From positions 310,001 to 374,000 of the forward strand of contig NZ_AULO01000008.1 of assembly GCF_000422325.1 (NCBI RefSeq): a DNA stretch of 64,000 nt, written 5' to 3'. Positions within the stretch are counted from its first letter, which is position 1, and every line of letters starts with the position of its first letter. This stretch comes from Marinospirillum minutulum DSM 6287. Lineage in GTDB: Bacteria; Pseudomonadota; Gammaproteobacteria; Pseudomonadales; Halomonadaceae. Under the pieces are notes generated by a model. The model worked only from the letters and a program-made list of their open reading frames with translations. It had not been told where the DNA came from and made no database searches. The translations under genes were made by a program, and so were the position numbers. This document shows positions 17,608-26,410 of the stretch, piece by piece.

Positions 17608-18507
17608 TTAATGACGTACCATTAAAGGACGGCCTAAATCAGTTGCTTCTAGCTGCTGTATTGCAGTTTCTACTGAGGTTCCTTCTTGCAAGGGTCCTAC
17701 CTGAACACGGTAGAGGGTAGGTACACCTTGAGACAAAACCCTTACGGGTGCTTGGGTAAGCTGACGAACACGGTGTTCTAACCGCTTGGCAGCTTGCGCA
17801 TCACCTAGGGCAGCAACCTGTAGAAAAACACTTGTTGGTGAATTAGTAGAAGCCACTGCACGATTATTTCTTGCATTTTGAGCCTGCCATTGTACAGGAT
17901 CTATAGCTTCTATTCTGACTCTAGCTGTGCCTGTTTTAATCATATCTAGGCGGTAGGCTGCAGCATAAGAAAGATCAATAATGCGGTTACCAACAAAAGG
18001 GCCACGATCATTTACTCGCACTATTACTTGGCGATTATTGTCTAAATTGGTTACTTTTACATAGGTCGGTAAAGGCAGACGAGTATGAGCCGCACTCATG
18101 GTGTACATATCATAAACTTCGCCATTGGAAGTTAGATGTCCATGAAATTTTTTACCATACCAAGAAGCCGTTCCTGTTTGGGTAAAACCACGACTAGAAT
18201 TTAATACGCGGTAGGACTGACCAAAAACCACATAACTGGAGGCATTACCTCCCCTGCTTTTGGGTTCTGGTTTGGGTACTGCATCTGGAACGCGTGAAAC
18301 ATCGGGTGGGTTAGCAGGTAAGCTATCTGTACGCTGAGTATAACGGCCTTTGCCTGAACTGGTTATTCTATCTTGCAGAGTATAACCGCCCCGCTCTGTA
18401 TTATAGGCACCGTAAACCCCGCCCCCCTTACCTACCGAACAGCCAGCTAGGAAGATGGAAGGAAGCAGCAAACAAAGCAAATATAAGTTAATACGTAACG
18501 CTTGCAT
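17608..18507 (-). CDS. rlpA: Septal ring lipoprotein RlpA (lytic transglycosylase)
   Basis: A 299-residue outer-membrane lipoprotein: the lipobox LAGC lies near residue 23. A double-psi beta-barrel domain follows (GTASWYGKKFHGHLTSNGE; RVNDRGPF), and a C-terminal SPOR domain binds denuded peptidoglycan at division sites. In Pseudomonas RlpA is a lytic transglycosylase that cleaves such glycans. It follows mltB by three bases, so the two hydrolases are probably co-translated. Confidence 0.93.
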   Translation of the reverse strand: MQALRINLYLLCLLLPSIFLAGCSVGKGGGVYGAYNTERGGYTLQDRITSSGKGRYTQRTDSLPANPPDVSRVPDAVPKPEPKSRGGNASSYVVFGQSYRVLNSSRGFTQTGTASWYGKKFHGHLTSNGEVYDMYTMSAAHTRLPLPTYVKVTNLDNNRQVIVRVNDRGPFVGNRIIDLSYAAAYRLDMIKTGTARVRIEAIDPVQWQAQNARNNRAVASTNSPTSVFLQVAALGDAQAAKRLEHRVRQLTQAPVRVLSQGVPTLYRVQVGPLQEGTSVETAIQQLEATDLGRPLMVRH

Positions 18508-18510
18508 GGT

Positions 18511-19494
18511 TTAGTTTCGCAAAGCCTCAGCTAGTTCATAAACAGCGAGAGCATACATTCGACTATGATTGTAGCGTGTTATGACATAAAAATTTTGCCT
18601 GCCCAACAAATAGAGTTCTTTGTCTTCTAGTGCAAAAGCCATAGGAATAACGTTTAAATCATCGGCAAGTTGCTGGTTAGTGGGTTCTATTCCTGCGGCT
18701 TTTGCCTCAGCTAAAGTTAGACGATTAAAGCGATTCAGCCTTAATTCAGTTAGGCTATTATCTTCTTTTAGCGTTTTAACTGCAGCTACAACTGGTTGAT
18801 TTTTTTGCCAGCCATGAGCCACAAAATAATTTGCAACCGAGCCAATCGCATCAACGGGGTTAGTCCAAATATCAGCAAAACCATCACCGTCATAGTCCAC
18901 CGCAAAATCACGGTAACTGGTTGGTATAAATTGCGGGTAACCCATTGCCCCAGCATAAGAACCCATGGGCAATAAAGGGTTTAAACCTTCTTTATTGGTT
19001 AGGTTTAAAAACTCTACTAATTGACCTCGAAAAAACTTAGCTCTGGGTGGGTAGTCAAATGATAAGGTTGCCAAGGCATCAATTACCCTGTGACGCCCCT
19101 TGTTGCCACCATAAAAAGTTTCTACACCAATAATGGAGGTAATAACTTCTGCAGGCACACCATACTCTTGCTCAGCACGCTTTAAAGCTTCTGCGTACTT
19201 AGCCATAAACTTTTTACCACCTTCAATACGATTTTGGGTAATAAATATTTTTCTGTACTCATGCCAAACCAACACCCTTTCTGCAGGGCGAGAAATTAAA
19301 TCTAAAATATCTTGGCGTTTATTAACCTCTTTAAACAGTGCTTGTAAATGAGCTGCATCCATTTCATGCTCATTTACCATCTCATCAATAAACTCAGATA
19401 CATCTTGCCTTAGTGCAGGATTATAATTACTAGCAGCCACCTGACTTAATGGCAGAAAACTCAATAGCACAAGACTTAAAAAACGCAAAAACAT
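18511..19494 (-). CDS. mltB: Lytic murein transglycosylase B (GH103)
   Basis: A 327-residue GH103 lytic transglycosylase. The catalytic glutamate is E125 in IIGVETFYGGNKG, and the PMGSYAGAMGYPQFIP substrate-binding block follows. It has an N-terminal signal peptide (LLSFLPLSQVAAS) but no lipobox cysteine, unlike the E. coli MltB lipoprotein, so this version is probably soluble in the periplasm. It sits between rodA and rlpA. Confidence 0.93.
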   Translation of the reverse strand: MFLRFLSLVLLSFLPLSQVAASNYNPALRQDVSEFIDEMVNEHEMDAAHLQALFKEVNKRQDILDLISRPAERVLVWHEYRKIFITQNRIEGGKKFMAKYAEALKRAEQEYGVPAEVITSIIGVETFYGGNKGRHRVIDALATLSFDYPPRAKFFRGQLVEFLNLTNKEGLNPLLPMGSYAGAMGYPQFIPTSYRDFAVDYDGDGFADIWTNPVDAIGSVANYFVAHGWQKNQPVVAAVKTLKEDNSLTELRLNRFNRLTLAEAKAAGIEPTNQQLADDLNVIPMAFALEDKELYLLGRQNFYVITRYNHSRMYALAVYELAEALRN

Positions 19495-19520
19495 TTTCTC
19501 TACCCCTGAAAATCACTAAC

Positions 19521-20660
19521 CTAGCCAACAGCCATACTCTTATGAGTATGAATTGACATTAAAATTCCAAAACCAGCCATTAAGGTGATACTTGATGTTC
19601 CCCCAAAGCTCACTAAAGGTAAGGGAACACCAACAACGGGCAGCAAACCGCTAACCATGCCTATATTAACAAAAACATACACAAAGAAGGTTAAAATTAC
19701 AGCCGATGCCATAAGGCGGCTGAAAGTATCACTCACCGATAAGGCAATCAACATTCCTCGCCAAATAATTAACATATAAAGGGTAAGTAACAGCGTAACA
19801 CCAACCAGCCCGGTTTCTTCTGCTAGAACTGCAATAATAAAGTCGGTATGCCTTTCAGGTAAAAACTCTAACCTAGATTGTGTTCCTTCTAACCAGCCTT
19901 TGCCGTGTAAACCACCTGAACCTATCGCTGTTTTAGACTGAATAATATTCCAACCTGTTCCTAGAGGATCACTTTCAGGATTTAAAAAGGTTTTAACGCG
20001 GTTCTTTTGATAATCATGCATCACCATCCACAAAGCAGGAAGTGCCGCTAAGGCCAAGGCAAAAAATGAGGCAATTAAGCGCCAGCTTAAGCCAGCTAAA
20101 AAAAGCACTACCAAGCCAGCCCCTGCAACAAGAATAGATGTACCTAAATCGGGTTGAACCGCAATTAAACCTATAGGAATAATCATTAGTGCTAGGGCTA
20201 TAAATAGATTTTTCCAACGGGGTGGCAAGTGGCATTTAGATAAATAAGCAGCAAGCATTAGGGGTAAGGCCAGCTTCATTAATTCTGAAGGTTGAACTCT
20301 AAATGCACCAAAAGAAATCCAGCGCTGAGCACCTTTTGCATCTATACCTAAAATCAAAACGGCAAGCAGCATTAGTAGTGTAAAACCATAAATTGCAGGT
20401 GCCCAACGCTGCATATAGCGTGGAGGAATTTGGGCGATAACCACCATGCCTAGTAATGCCAAGCCAAAGCGTGAGGCTTGCCCAAGTGTTGCATCTAGAC
20501 TACCACCTGTTGCACTGTAAAGAATAAACAACCCACTACCCATTAGAAGAAGTAGACCTAACAATAACCAGCCATCTAGGTGCACTCTAGCAAGCAAGCT
20601 TTCTTTACGGCGCAGGTCACGATGCCCGTCTGGCAAACTCCATAAAAAATCACGGGGCAC
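19521..20660 (-). CDS. rodA: Peptidoglycan glycosyltransferase RodA (SEDS)
   Basis: A 379-residue SEDS-family membrane protein with about ten transmembrane helices that polymerises lipid II for elongation together with PBP2. Diagnostic segments are AQRWISFGAFRVQPSELMK, LPERHTDFIIAVLAEETG and the closing PLVSFGGTSS. Its start overlaps the end of mrdA by 11 bases, indicating coupled translation with its partner. Confidence 0.96.
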   Translation of the reverse strand: MPRDFLWSLPDGHRDLRRKESLLARVHLDGWLLLGLLLLMGSGLFILYSATGGSLDATLGQASRFGLALLGMVVIAQIPPRYMQRWAPAIYGFTLLMLLAVLILGIDAKGAQRWISFGAFRVQPSELMKLALPLMLAAYLSKCHLPPRWKNLFIALALMIIPIGLIAVQPDLGTSILVAGAGLVVLFLAGLSWRLIASFFALALAALPALWMVMHDYQKNRVKTFLNPESDPLGTGWNIIQSKTAIGSGGLHGKGWLEGTQSRLEFLPERHTDFIIAVLAEETGLVGVTLLLTLYMLIIWRGMLIALSVSDTFSRLMASAVILTFFVYVFVNIGMVSGLLPVVGVPLPLVSFGGTSSITLMAGFGILMSIHTHKSMAVG

Positions 20661-22524
20661 GATGAGTCTCCTTCGCTGCTAGTCGCTCTGGGGTAAGATA
20701 AAAATCTAAAATTTGACGCGCCAAGGGTGCTGCTACTTTACTACCACCACCCGCATTTTCGACAACGATGGCTAGGGCTATTTGTGGGTTTTCTACGGGT
20801 GCAAAGCCAACAAATACAGCATGGTCTCTTAGGTGTTCTGGTAATTCCGTTTCCGTTGTATCTTTTTCTTGGCTTAGGCTATAAACCTGCGAGGTACCCG
20901 TTTTACCGGCAATACGATATTGCGCTCCACGCCCAGAAAAACGCGCTGTTCCTTCAAAGCCATGCATTACATCCGCCATAGCATCAAAAATATAATTCCA
21001 ATTTTCATTATCTTTGAGTTGGATATCTTGTTTAGTTACTTTCTTGGGCAGTAACCCTGTCTCTGTTGCCCTACTTGCCAAAAATCTTGGTTGTACCCAT
21101 TCACCACGATTAGCAAGTACAGCAGTGGCAGTAGCTAGCTGCAAGGGTGTGGTTAGCCAATAACCTTGCCCTATACCTGTACTTAGGGTTTCACCCGGAA
21201 ACCAAGGTTGTTTTTGGGTTATTTTTTTCCATTCTCGGCTAGGCATTAACCCTTCACGAGCGCTATTAACATCTAGCGCAGTGCTTTCACCAAAACCAAA
21301 GCGGCGCATAAAGGCGGACATTTCATCTATACCCAAGTTATAAGCAAGGTTATAAAAAAAGGTATTGTTGGATACGGCTATGGCTCTGGCTAGGTCGACT
21401 GTGCCATGACCTGTTCTTTTCCAGTTACGGTACAAGCGATCATCGTTAGGCAGCTGAAAATAACCACGATCTAGCAGTTCGTAATCACGCGTTACTATGT
21501 CATTTTCAAGTGCAGCTATGCCCAGCATAGGCTTAATAGTTGAACCTGGAGCGTACTGACCTCGACTTGCCCTATCAAATAAAGGGAGTTTAGGGTCTCT
21601 ACGTAAACCGTTAAATTCAGTTGAATCTAACATGCCAATAAATACATTGGGGTCATAGCCAGGTGAGCTAACTAAAGAAAGTATTCCACCTGTTTTAGGT
21701 TCTATCGCAACAACGGCTGCTTTTCGGTTATCAAGCAAAGCGTAAATTTTCTGCTGGAGTTCCGCATCTAAATAAAGAACCAAGTCTTCGCCGGGAATCG
21801 GCAGCTCTGATTCCACAACTTTAATAACTCGACCCCGCGCATTGGTTTCTACCTTGCGATAGCCTACCTTGCCATGCAGTTGATCTTCATAAAAACGCTC
21901 TACACCCGTTTTACCTAAATAGTGCGTGCCGCTATAAGCACGCCTATCTAGAGTCAACATATCTTCTTCACTAATTCGACCAACATAGCCGAGCGCATGC
22001 GATAGGGCTTCTCCGCCAGGGTAGTTTCTTAATAGTTGGGCTGAAATATCAACACCCGGTAAAAGGTGACGATTAACTGCAATGCGAGCAATTTGCTCTT
22101 CTGTTAGCTGATCTACCAGCAGGGCAGGTTCAAAGGGGCGGCGACGTTGGTAACTACGCTCAGTTAGTGTTTCTTGGCAGGCTGCATCCAGTTCTAGCAG
22201 CATACAAATGCGTGCGACTACCAGCTTTACGTCTTCGGTTAGTTCGCGGGTAAGGGTTAAACTGTGACTAGGTAAGTTATCTGCTAGCAGCTTACCTTGC
22301 CGGTCATAAATTAAACCTCGAGTTGGGGGAATGGCTTCTACACTAGTGCGATTGCGTTCCGATCTAAGGGTGTAAATATCGTATTGAAACACCTGGAGAT
22401 AAGCCATTCGCCCTAGCAGCACAAACATTAGCAGTACGACAAAAAAAAGCAGTAGGCGTCCACGAAATAGAAAGATGCGGCTTTCTTTTTCAGGGTCTTT
22501 AATTTGGCGTCTAAATTCAGTCAT
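20650..22524 (-). CDS. mrdA: Penicillin-binding protein 2, elongation transpeptidase
   Basis: A 624-residue class B PBP that cross-links peptidoglycan in the rod complex. One N-terminal transmembrane helix (about residues 22-40) anchors it. The dimerisation domain contains IPPTRGLIYDR. The transpeptidase domain has S328-TI-K331 (APGSTIKP), an SNN motif (AVSNNTFFYNLA) and KTGTS. Length is close to the usual 630. It is paired with rodA and preceded by rlmH in the classical order. Confidence 0.96.
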   Translation of the reverse strand: MTEFRRQIKDPEKESRIFLFRGRLLLFFVVLLMFVLLGRMAYLQVFQYDIYTLRSERNRTSVEAIPPTRGLIYDRQGKLLADNLPSHSLTLTRELTEDVKLVVARICMLLELDAACQETLTERSYQRRRPFEPALLVDQLTEEQIARIAVNRHLLPGVDISAQLLRNYPGGEALSHALGYVGRISEEDMLTLDRRAYSGTHYLGKTGVERFYEDQLHGKVGYRKVETNARGRVIKVVESELPIPGEDLVLYLDAELQQKIYALLDNRKAAVVAIEPKTGGILSLVSSPGYDPNVFIGMLDSTEFNGLRRDPKLPLFDRASRGQYAPGSTIKPMLGIAALENDIVTRDYELLDRGYFQLPNDDRLYRNWKRTGHGTVDLARAIAVSNNTFFYNLAYNLGIDEMSAFMRRFGFGESTALDVNSAREGLMPSREWKKITQKQPWFPGETLSTGIGQGYWLTTPLQLATATAVLANRGEWVQPRFLASRATETGLLPKKVTKQDIQLKDNENWNYIFDAMADVMHGFEGTARFSGRGAQYRIAGKTGTSQVYSLSQEKDTTETELPEHLRDHAVFVGFAPVENPQIALAIVVENAGGGSKVAAPLARQILDFYLTPERLAAKETHRAP

Positions 22525-22530
22525 GGTAAC

Positions 22531-23001
22531 TCAGCGATGATAAGGATGACCCGAAAGTAGTGTCCAAGCACGGTAAAGCTGCTCTGCTAAAAGCACTCTT
22601 ACTAATGGATGGGGTAGGGTTAATGCAGAAAGCGACCAGCGTTGCTCGGCTAGCTGTAGGCATTCATCAGACAGCCCATCTGGACCGCCAATAAGCAGGG
22701 CAATATCGCGCCCTTCCATCCGCCAGCCTTCAGCTGCTTTAGCTAAGGCTTCGCTACTCCATGCTTTGCCTAATACATCTAAGGCTATCACTTTTTCTTT
22801 GCTATTTTTTAATCGAGCTAAAACAGCAGCAGATTCTTGCTGCATGGCTTTTTTTAAATCGCTACCTGGCCGCCTTGCACCCAGTGGAATTTCTTCAAAC
22901 TCAACTTTAAAGTCATGTGGCAGACGCTTGGTGTACTCAGCAACGCCTTGTTCCACCCACGCGGGCATTTTTTGCCCTACAGCAAGAATTCGTATTTTCA
23001 A
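22531..23001 (-). CDS. rlmH: 23S rRNA pseudouridine-1915 N3-methyltransferase RlmH
   Basis: A 156-residue SPOUT methyltransferase that makes m3-pseudouridine at position 1915 in helix 69 on assembled 70S ribosomes. The SAM-knot motif IALLIGGPDGLSDE and the closing LAEQLYRAWTLLSGHPYHR segment are diagnostic. It starts three bases after rsfS and lies six bases before mrdA. Confidence 0.97.
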   Translation of the reverse strand: MKIRILAVGQKMPAWVEQGVAEYTKRLPHDFKVEFEEIPLGARRPGSDLKKAMQQESAAVLARLKNSKEKVIALDVLGKAWSSEALAKAAEGWRMEGRDIALLIGGPDGLSDECLQLAEQRWSLSALTLPHPLVRVLLAEQLYRAWTLLSGHPYHR

Positions 23002-23004
23002 AAC

Positions 23005-23352
23005 CTAAGCCTGATGGTTAATGGGGTTAGCAAACTCGCCCCAAAGCTTTTCTAAATCATAAAGCTCTCGAATTTGAGGCTGCATTAGGTGAACGAGAAT
23101 ATCGCCTAAATCAACAAGCACCCATTCACCTGCATCTAACCCTTCCATACCGAGCAACTCAACATCTAACTCTTTTGCTGTACTTTGCACATTACGCGCT
23201 AAGGCCATGACTTGTCGTGATGAAGTACCACTAGCAATAATCATATAGTCGGTAACACTGGTTGCGGCTTTAACATCTAAAATAGTTAAATCTTGTGCTT
23301 TTAAATCTTCTAAGGCTGCGACTATTTTTTGCTTCAATTGTTCTATGTGCAT
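23005..23352 (-). CDS. rsfS: Ribosomal silencing factor RsfS
   Basis: A 115-residue RsfS/YbeB protein that binds uL14 on the 50S subunit and blocks subunit joining in starvation. Features are the [15 protein letters not shown] and [16 protein letters not shown] segments and the ending DLEKLWG. It follows nadD by two bases, the near-universal nadD-rsfS pairing. Confidence 0.96.
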   Translation of the reverse strand: MHIEQLKQKIVAALEDLKAQDLTILDVKAATSVTDYMIIASGTSSRQVMALARNVQSTAKELDVELLGMEGLDAGEWVLVDLGDILVHLMQPQIRELYDLEKLWGEFANPINHQA

Positions 23353-23354
23353 TT

Positions 23355-24029
23355 CTACTCCGAAGAGAAAACAGCAGGTGAGTGCTTAGGTTGGTAAAGC
23401 TTCTGCTGATGAATAAAATCTAAAACCGTATCTGGCAATAAATAACGTGCTGATAAGTTGTTAGCTAAAAGTCTGCGTATGTGTGTTGCTGAAACCTCAA
23501 AGGCGCTGGGTAAGCTTAAACGTAAAATACGTCCCGCTGGACTAGCGTTTAGGTTTTCACCTGCGCTTAATTCATGTTTTTCTAAAAGCTGTAAAATTGC
23601 TTCTGCTGGTTCATGCATTTGCCCTGGACGCGCTAGCACAATTAAATGAGCTAGCTCTAATATTCGCTCATTCCGTGACCAGCTAGGTAAACCAAGAAAA
23701 GCATCCCAACCAAGAAGCATAGCTAAGGGTTGCGCTTCACCATAGTCTTGCCGCAAGCTTTCTAAAGTATCGACTGACCAAGAAGGCCCAGTTCTTTTCA
23801 GCTCTCGATCATCGCTATACAGCAAGGGTTCATGCTGAATTGCCAAATTCAACATAGCAAATCGCTGCGCTGCTGTAGCAGAAGGCTGACCACGATGCGC
23901 GGGTAGCTGGCAAGGCACTAGGTGTACTTTTTTTACTGGTAGCACTTGGGTTAACTCCAAAGCACTACGCAAATGCCCATGATGAATTGGGTCGAAAGTA
24001 CCGCCAAACATTAACACTAAAGAAGGCAT
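23355..24029 (-). CDS. nadD: Nicotinate-mononucleotide adenylyltransferase
   Basis: NadD adenylates nicotinate mononucleotide in NAD synthesis. The nucleotidyltransferase motif [14 protein letters not shown] is at the N-terminus, and [11 protein letters not shown] (the ISSTxIR equivalent) is near the C-terminus. I chose the ATG at 24029, which puts the GGTFDP motif at the usual distance from the start and begins just after the proA stop. A longer frame from 24062 would overlap proA by 22 bases. The 5'-deamido-NAD step complements nadB elsewhere in the window. Confidence 0.93.
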   Translation of the reverse strand: MPSLVLMFGGTFDPIHHGHLRSALELTQVLPVKKVHLVPCQLPAHRGQPSATAAQRFAMLNLAIQHEPLLYSDDRELKRTGPSWSVDTLESLRQDYGEAQPLAMLLGWDAFLGLPSWSRNERILELAHLIVLARPGQMHEPAEAILQLLEKHELSAGENLNASPAGRILRLSLPSAFEVSATHIRRLLANNLSARYLLPDTVLDFIHQQKLYQPKHSPAVFSSE

Positions 24030-24039
24030 TTTGGCATCT

Positions 24040-25296
24040 TTAGCCACGTATTTGCCCATCACCTAGCACTATATATTTTTGTGAGGTCAGTCCGTTAAGC
24101 CCTACTGGGCCTCGTGCATGAATTTTATCTGTTGAAATGCCTACTTCTGCACCTAAACCGTATTCAAACCCATCTGCAAAACGTGTAGAGGCATTAACCA
24201 TAACAGAGCTTGAATCTACAACAGCCATAAAGCGTCTGGCACGCGTATAGTTTTCAGTAATAATTGCATCGGTATGATGTGAACCGTAGGTATTGATATG
24301 AACCATGGCTTCATCTAAGCAGTCAACTAGCTTAACAGCCAAAATAGGGGCTAGGTATTCAGCAGTCCAGTCAGAATCTATCGCAGCCAACATGCCAGGT
24401 ACTACCACTCGGCTGCGTGCGCAACCTCGCAGCTCTACACCCTTAGCTTCATAGGCTTCAGCTAAAGCAGGTAATAAACTTGCTGCTTGTGATTCATGCA
24501 CTAAAAGCGTTTCCATGGTATTGCAAGTACCATAACGGTGCGTTTTAGCATTAATAGCAATAGCTAAAGCTTTTTCTCGATCAGCATAACGGTCGACATA
24601 AACGTGGCAAACACCATCTAGGTGTTTAATAACCGGTATTTTTGCATCGGCGGTTATCCGCTCTATTAACCCTTTACCACCTCTGGGTACTAGCACATCA
24701 ATGTATTCACTTAGTGTAATCATTTGCGCTACCGCTTCACGGTCAATGGTTTCTACCACCTGCACCGAAGCTTCGGGTAAGCCAGCAGCTTTTAACCCCT
24801 GCATCAGACATTTAGCTATAGCTTGATTTGAGCCTATTGCTTCTGATCCACCACGTAAAATTGCTGCATTGCCTGCTTTTAAACAAAGACTAGCTGCCTC
24901 AACTGTAACATTAGGGCGTGACTCATAAATAATACCCACGACACCTAAAGGCACACGCATTTTACCTACCTGAATACCACTGGGGCGATAACTCATATCG
25001 GTTATTTCGCCAACTGGGTCAGGTAGACTTGCAACTTGGCGCAAACCTTCAATCATTGCATCTATGCGTTCATCATTTAGTTCTAAACGATCAAGTAGTG
25101 CTGCATCTAACTGGCGTGTAGCGCCAGCTTTCATGTCTTCATTGTTCGCAGCCAGCAAGGCTGCTCGCTGCTTATCTAATTCTTCAGCAGTTGCCAAGAG
25201 GGCAGCATTTTTAACTTCTGTTGCTGCTTGCGCTAGTTGACGAGAGGCTTCTCTAGCTTGCTTGCCTAAAGACTGCATATATTCAGCAATATTCAT
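24040..25296 (-). CDS. proA: Gamma-glutamyl phosphate reductase
   Basis: A 418-residue aldehyde-dehydrogenase-fold enzyme reducing gamma-glutamyl phosphate to the semialdehyde in proline synthesis. The catalytic cysteine lies in [14 protein letters not shown]. Other landmarks are [14 protein letters not shown] and [10 protein letters not shown]. Length matches the family. It is the first gene of the leftward cluster that runs to lipA. Confidence 0.97.
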   Translation of the reverse strand: MNIAEYMQSLGKQAREASRQLAQAATEVKNAALLATAEELDKQRAALLAANNEDMKAGATRQLDAALLDRLELNDERIDAMIEGLRQVASLPDPVGEITDMSYRPSGIQVGKMRVPLGVVGIIYESRPNVTVEAASLCLKAGNAAILRGGSEAIGSNQAIAKCLMQGLKAAGLPEASVQVVETIDREAVAQMITLSEYIDVLVPRGGKGLIERITADAKIPVIKHLDGVCHVYVDRYADREKALAIAINAKTHRYGTCNTMETLLVHESQAASLLPALAEAYEAKGVELRGCARSRVVVPGMLAAIDSDWTAEYLAPILAVKLVDCLDEAMVHINTYGSHHTDAIITENYTRARRFMAVVDSSSVMVNASTRFADGFEYGLGAEVGISTDKIHARGPVGLNGLTSQKYIVLGDGQIRG

Positions 25297-25420
25297 TTTT
25301 ATGCTCTTTTTCTATTACCAGTTTGTTAACTTTCACACATTATACTCAAGGCTAAGAGGTTACCCTAGCCCTAGTAGTAATTCTTCCACATTCTGGTTTC
25401 CTAATAAGATAACATTGAGT

Positions 25421-25534
25421 TACAATAGTTCCGCCAGGGGATGGTTAGGTCAGCCGGAGAGGCATTACTTAAAGAAGTAAGACCGGGTACGCCGCGTCTC
25501 GGCGAAAGATATTTACTTAAGGTTTCACCAAGTT
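25421..25534 (+). promoter_or_regulatory. Candidate promoter and structured leader before the degenerate-GGDEF pair
   Basis: A -10-like TACAAT (25421-25426) precedes a leader able to fold into several short stems: GGTC/GACC (25448-51 with 25481-84) closing a junction that contains GCC-GGAGA-GGC (25453-63) and TTACTT-AAAG-AAGTAA (25465-80), then CGCCG-CGTCT-CGGCG (25490-25504). It carries two GGA motifs, one in CAGGGGATGG (25435-44) and one in the GGAGA loop, resembling CsrA/RsmA sites. I do not recognise a known riboswitch. Stems are visible; regulatory function is inference. The remaining bases 25297-25420 show nothing notable. Confidence 0.45.
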
Positions 25535-26410
25535 ATGGGACTACTCGAGTCCATACGTTCGCTTGTATGGTGCCAATTTTTGGCCTGCGGCTTTTTTTTG
25601 CTGCTTTTTGGCTGGCATATTTTTCAGGGAGATGACCTAACTGCCTTGATGTACTTTAGTGGCTCTCTGGTTATAACTCTAGCGCTTTTAATTGGTCAAA
25701 ACTCATCTCAGAATAACCTTCAACTGTTAAGTCGCTTGGTATTTGCAAGCTACACCTTGGTTTGTTTACTTCTACTACTCGTTGCGCCACATAAAAATAG
25801 CTACCTTCACCTAAGCTTATACCTTGCCTACCCTCTGCTAGCTTTCTACTTACTACCCTTTAGGACAGCTCTACTTTTTGTTATCGGCTTTTCTATATCT
25901 GCCAACCTTCTACTTATGCTACAGCTTGAAGGCACTTTTCGAGCCGTTTATATCATTACTTTTTGGTTAGTCACACTACTAACTAGCTTAAATCGCTTTG
26001 CCTACTTTTCACGGCAGGAAGCATTACAAAAACAGCTTAACCGTGATCCTAAAACCCAGCTAATGAACCAACAGCAACTTTTTATAGATTTACAAAAAGA
26101 ACAGGAAAGAGCTCAGCGCGAAGCTACTTTTTTAGGTGTAGTTTTTATTACTAGCCTAGATAACTTTGACTCAGAAAATACTAAGGAACTAGGCTGCATC
26201 TTTGCGCCCTACGAAGGGGTTTATTCTGTTGCAGCTAATAAGCTGATAGCACTAATTCCTTTAGCAGTACCTAAAGACCTTCAAGCTCGAAAAAATAAGC
26301 TTCGCAAAGACTTGCCTCACTTAATGCTAGACTTCCAACTGACTAGCGCAGAAAAACCGCTAGCCAAAGATTTAACAGCCTTTGCAACTAAGTCTAGGCC
26401 AACAGCATGA
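25535..26410 (+). CDS. Membrane protein with degenerate GGDEF domain (first of tandem pair)
   Basis: A 291-residue protein with about six transmembrane helices (residues about 10-155), then a reduced GGDEF-like domain. The domain opening RDPKTQLMNQQQ (about 170-181) matches the usual DxLTGLxNR signature, and FLGVVFITSLDNFD matches the metal-binding strand. At the place of GGDEF the sequence reads AANKL (233-237), so cyclase activity is not expected, and no RxxD inhibitory site is evident. There is no good Shine-Dalgarno: AAGG lies 12 bases before the ATG. Its last four bases overlap the next gene (ATGA). Function unknown; a signalling or scaffold role is inferred. Confidence 0.68.
   Translation: MGLLESIRSLVWCQFLACGFFLLLFGWHIFQGDDLTALMYFSGSLVITLALLIGQNSSQNNLQLLSRLVFASYTLVCLLLLLVAPHKNSYLHLSLYLAYPLLAFYLLPFRTALLFVIGFSISANLLLMLQLEGTFRAVYIITFWLVTLLTSLNRFAYFSRQEALQKQLNRDPKTQLMNQQQLFIDLQKEQERAQREATFLGVVFITSLDNFDSENTKELGCIFAPYEGVYSVAANKLIALIPLAVPKDLQARKNKLRKDLPHLMLDFQLTSAEKPLAKDLTAFATKSRPTA

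Noticed and set aside
25431-25534. Cyclic-di-GMP riboswitch before the GGDEF-like genes
   Set aside because: The GEMM core elements (the GGGACGCAAAGCC-type region and the tetraloop receptor) are not present, and neither is the class II pattern. I kept it as an unassigned structured leader.
25441-25635. Short plus-strand frame across the leader and the first GGDEF-like gene
   Set aside because: It runs through the structured leader and overlaps the supported membrane protein in another frame.
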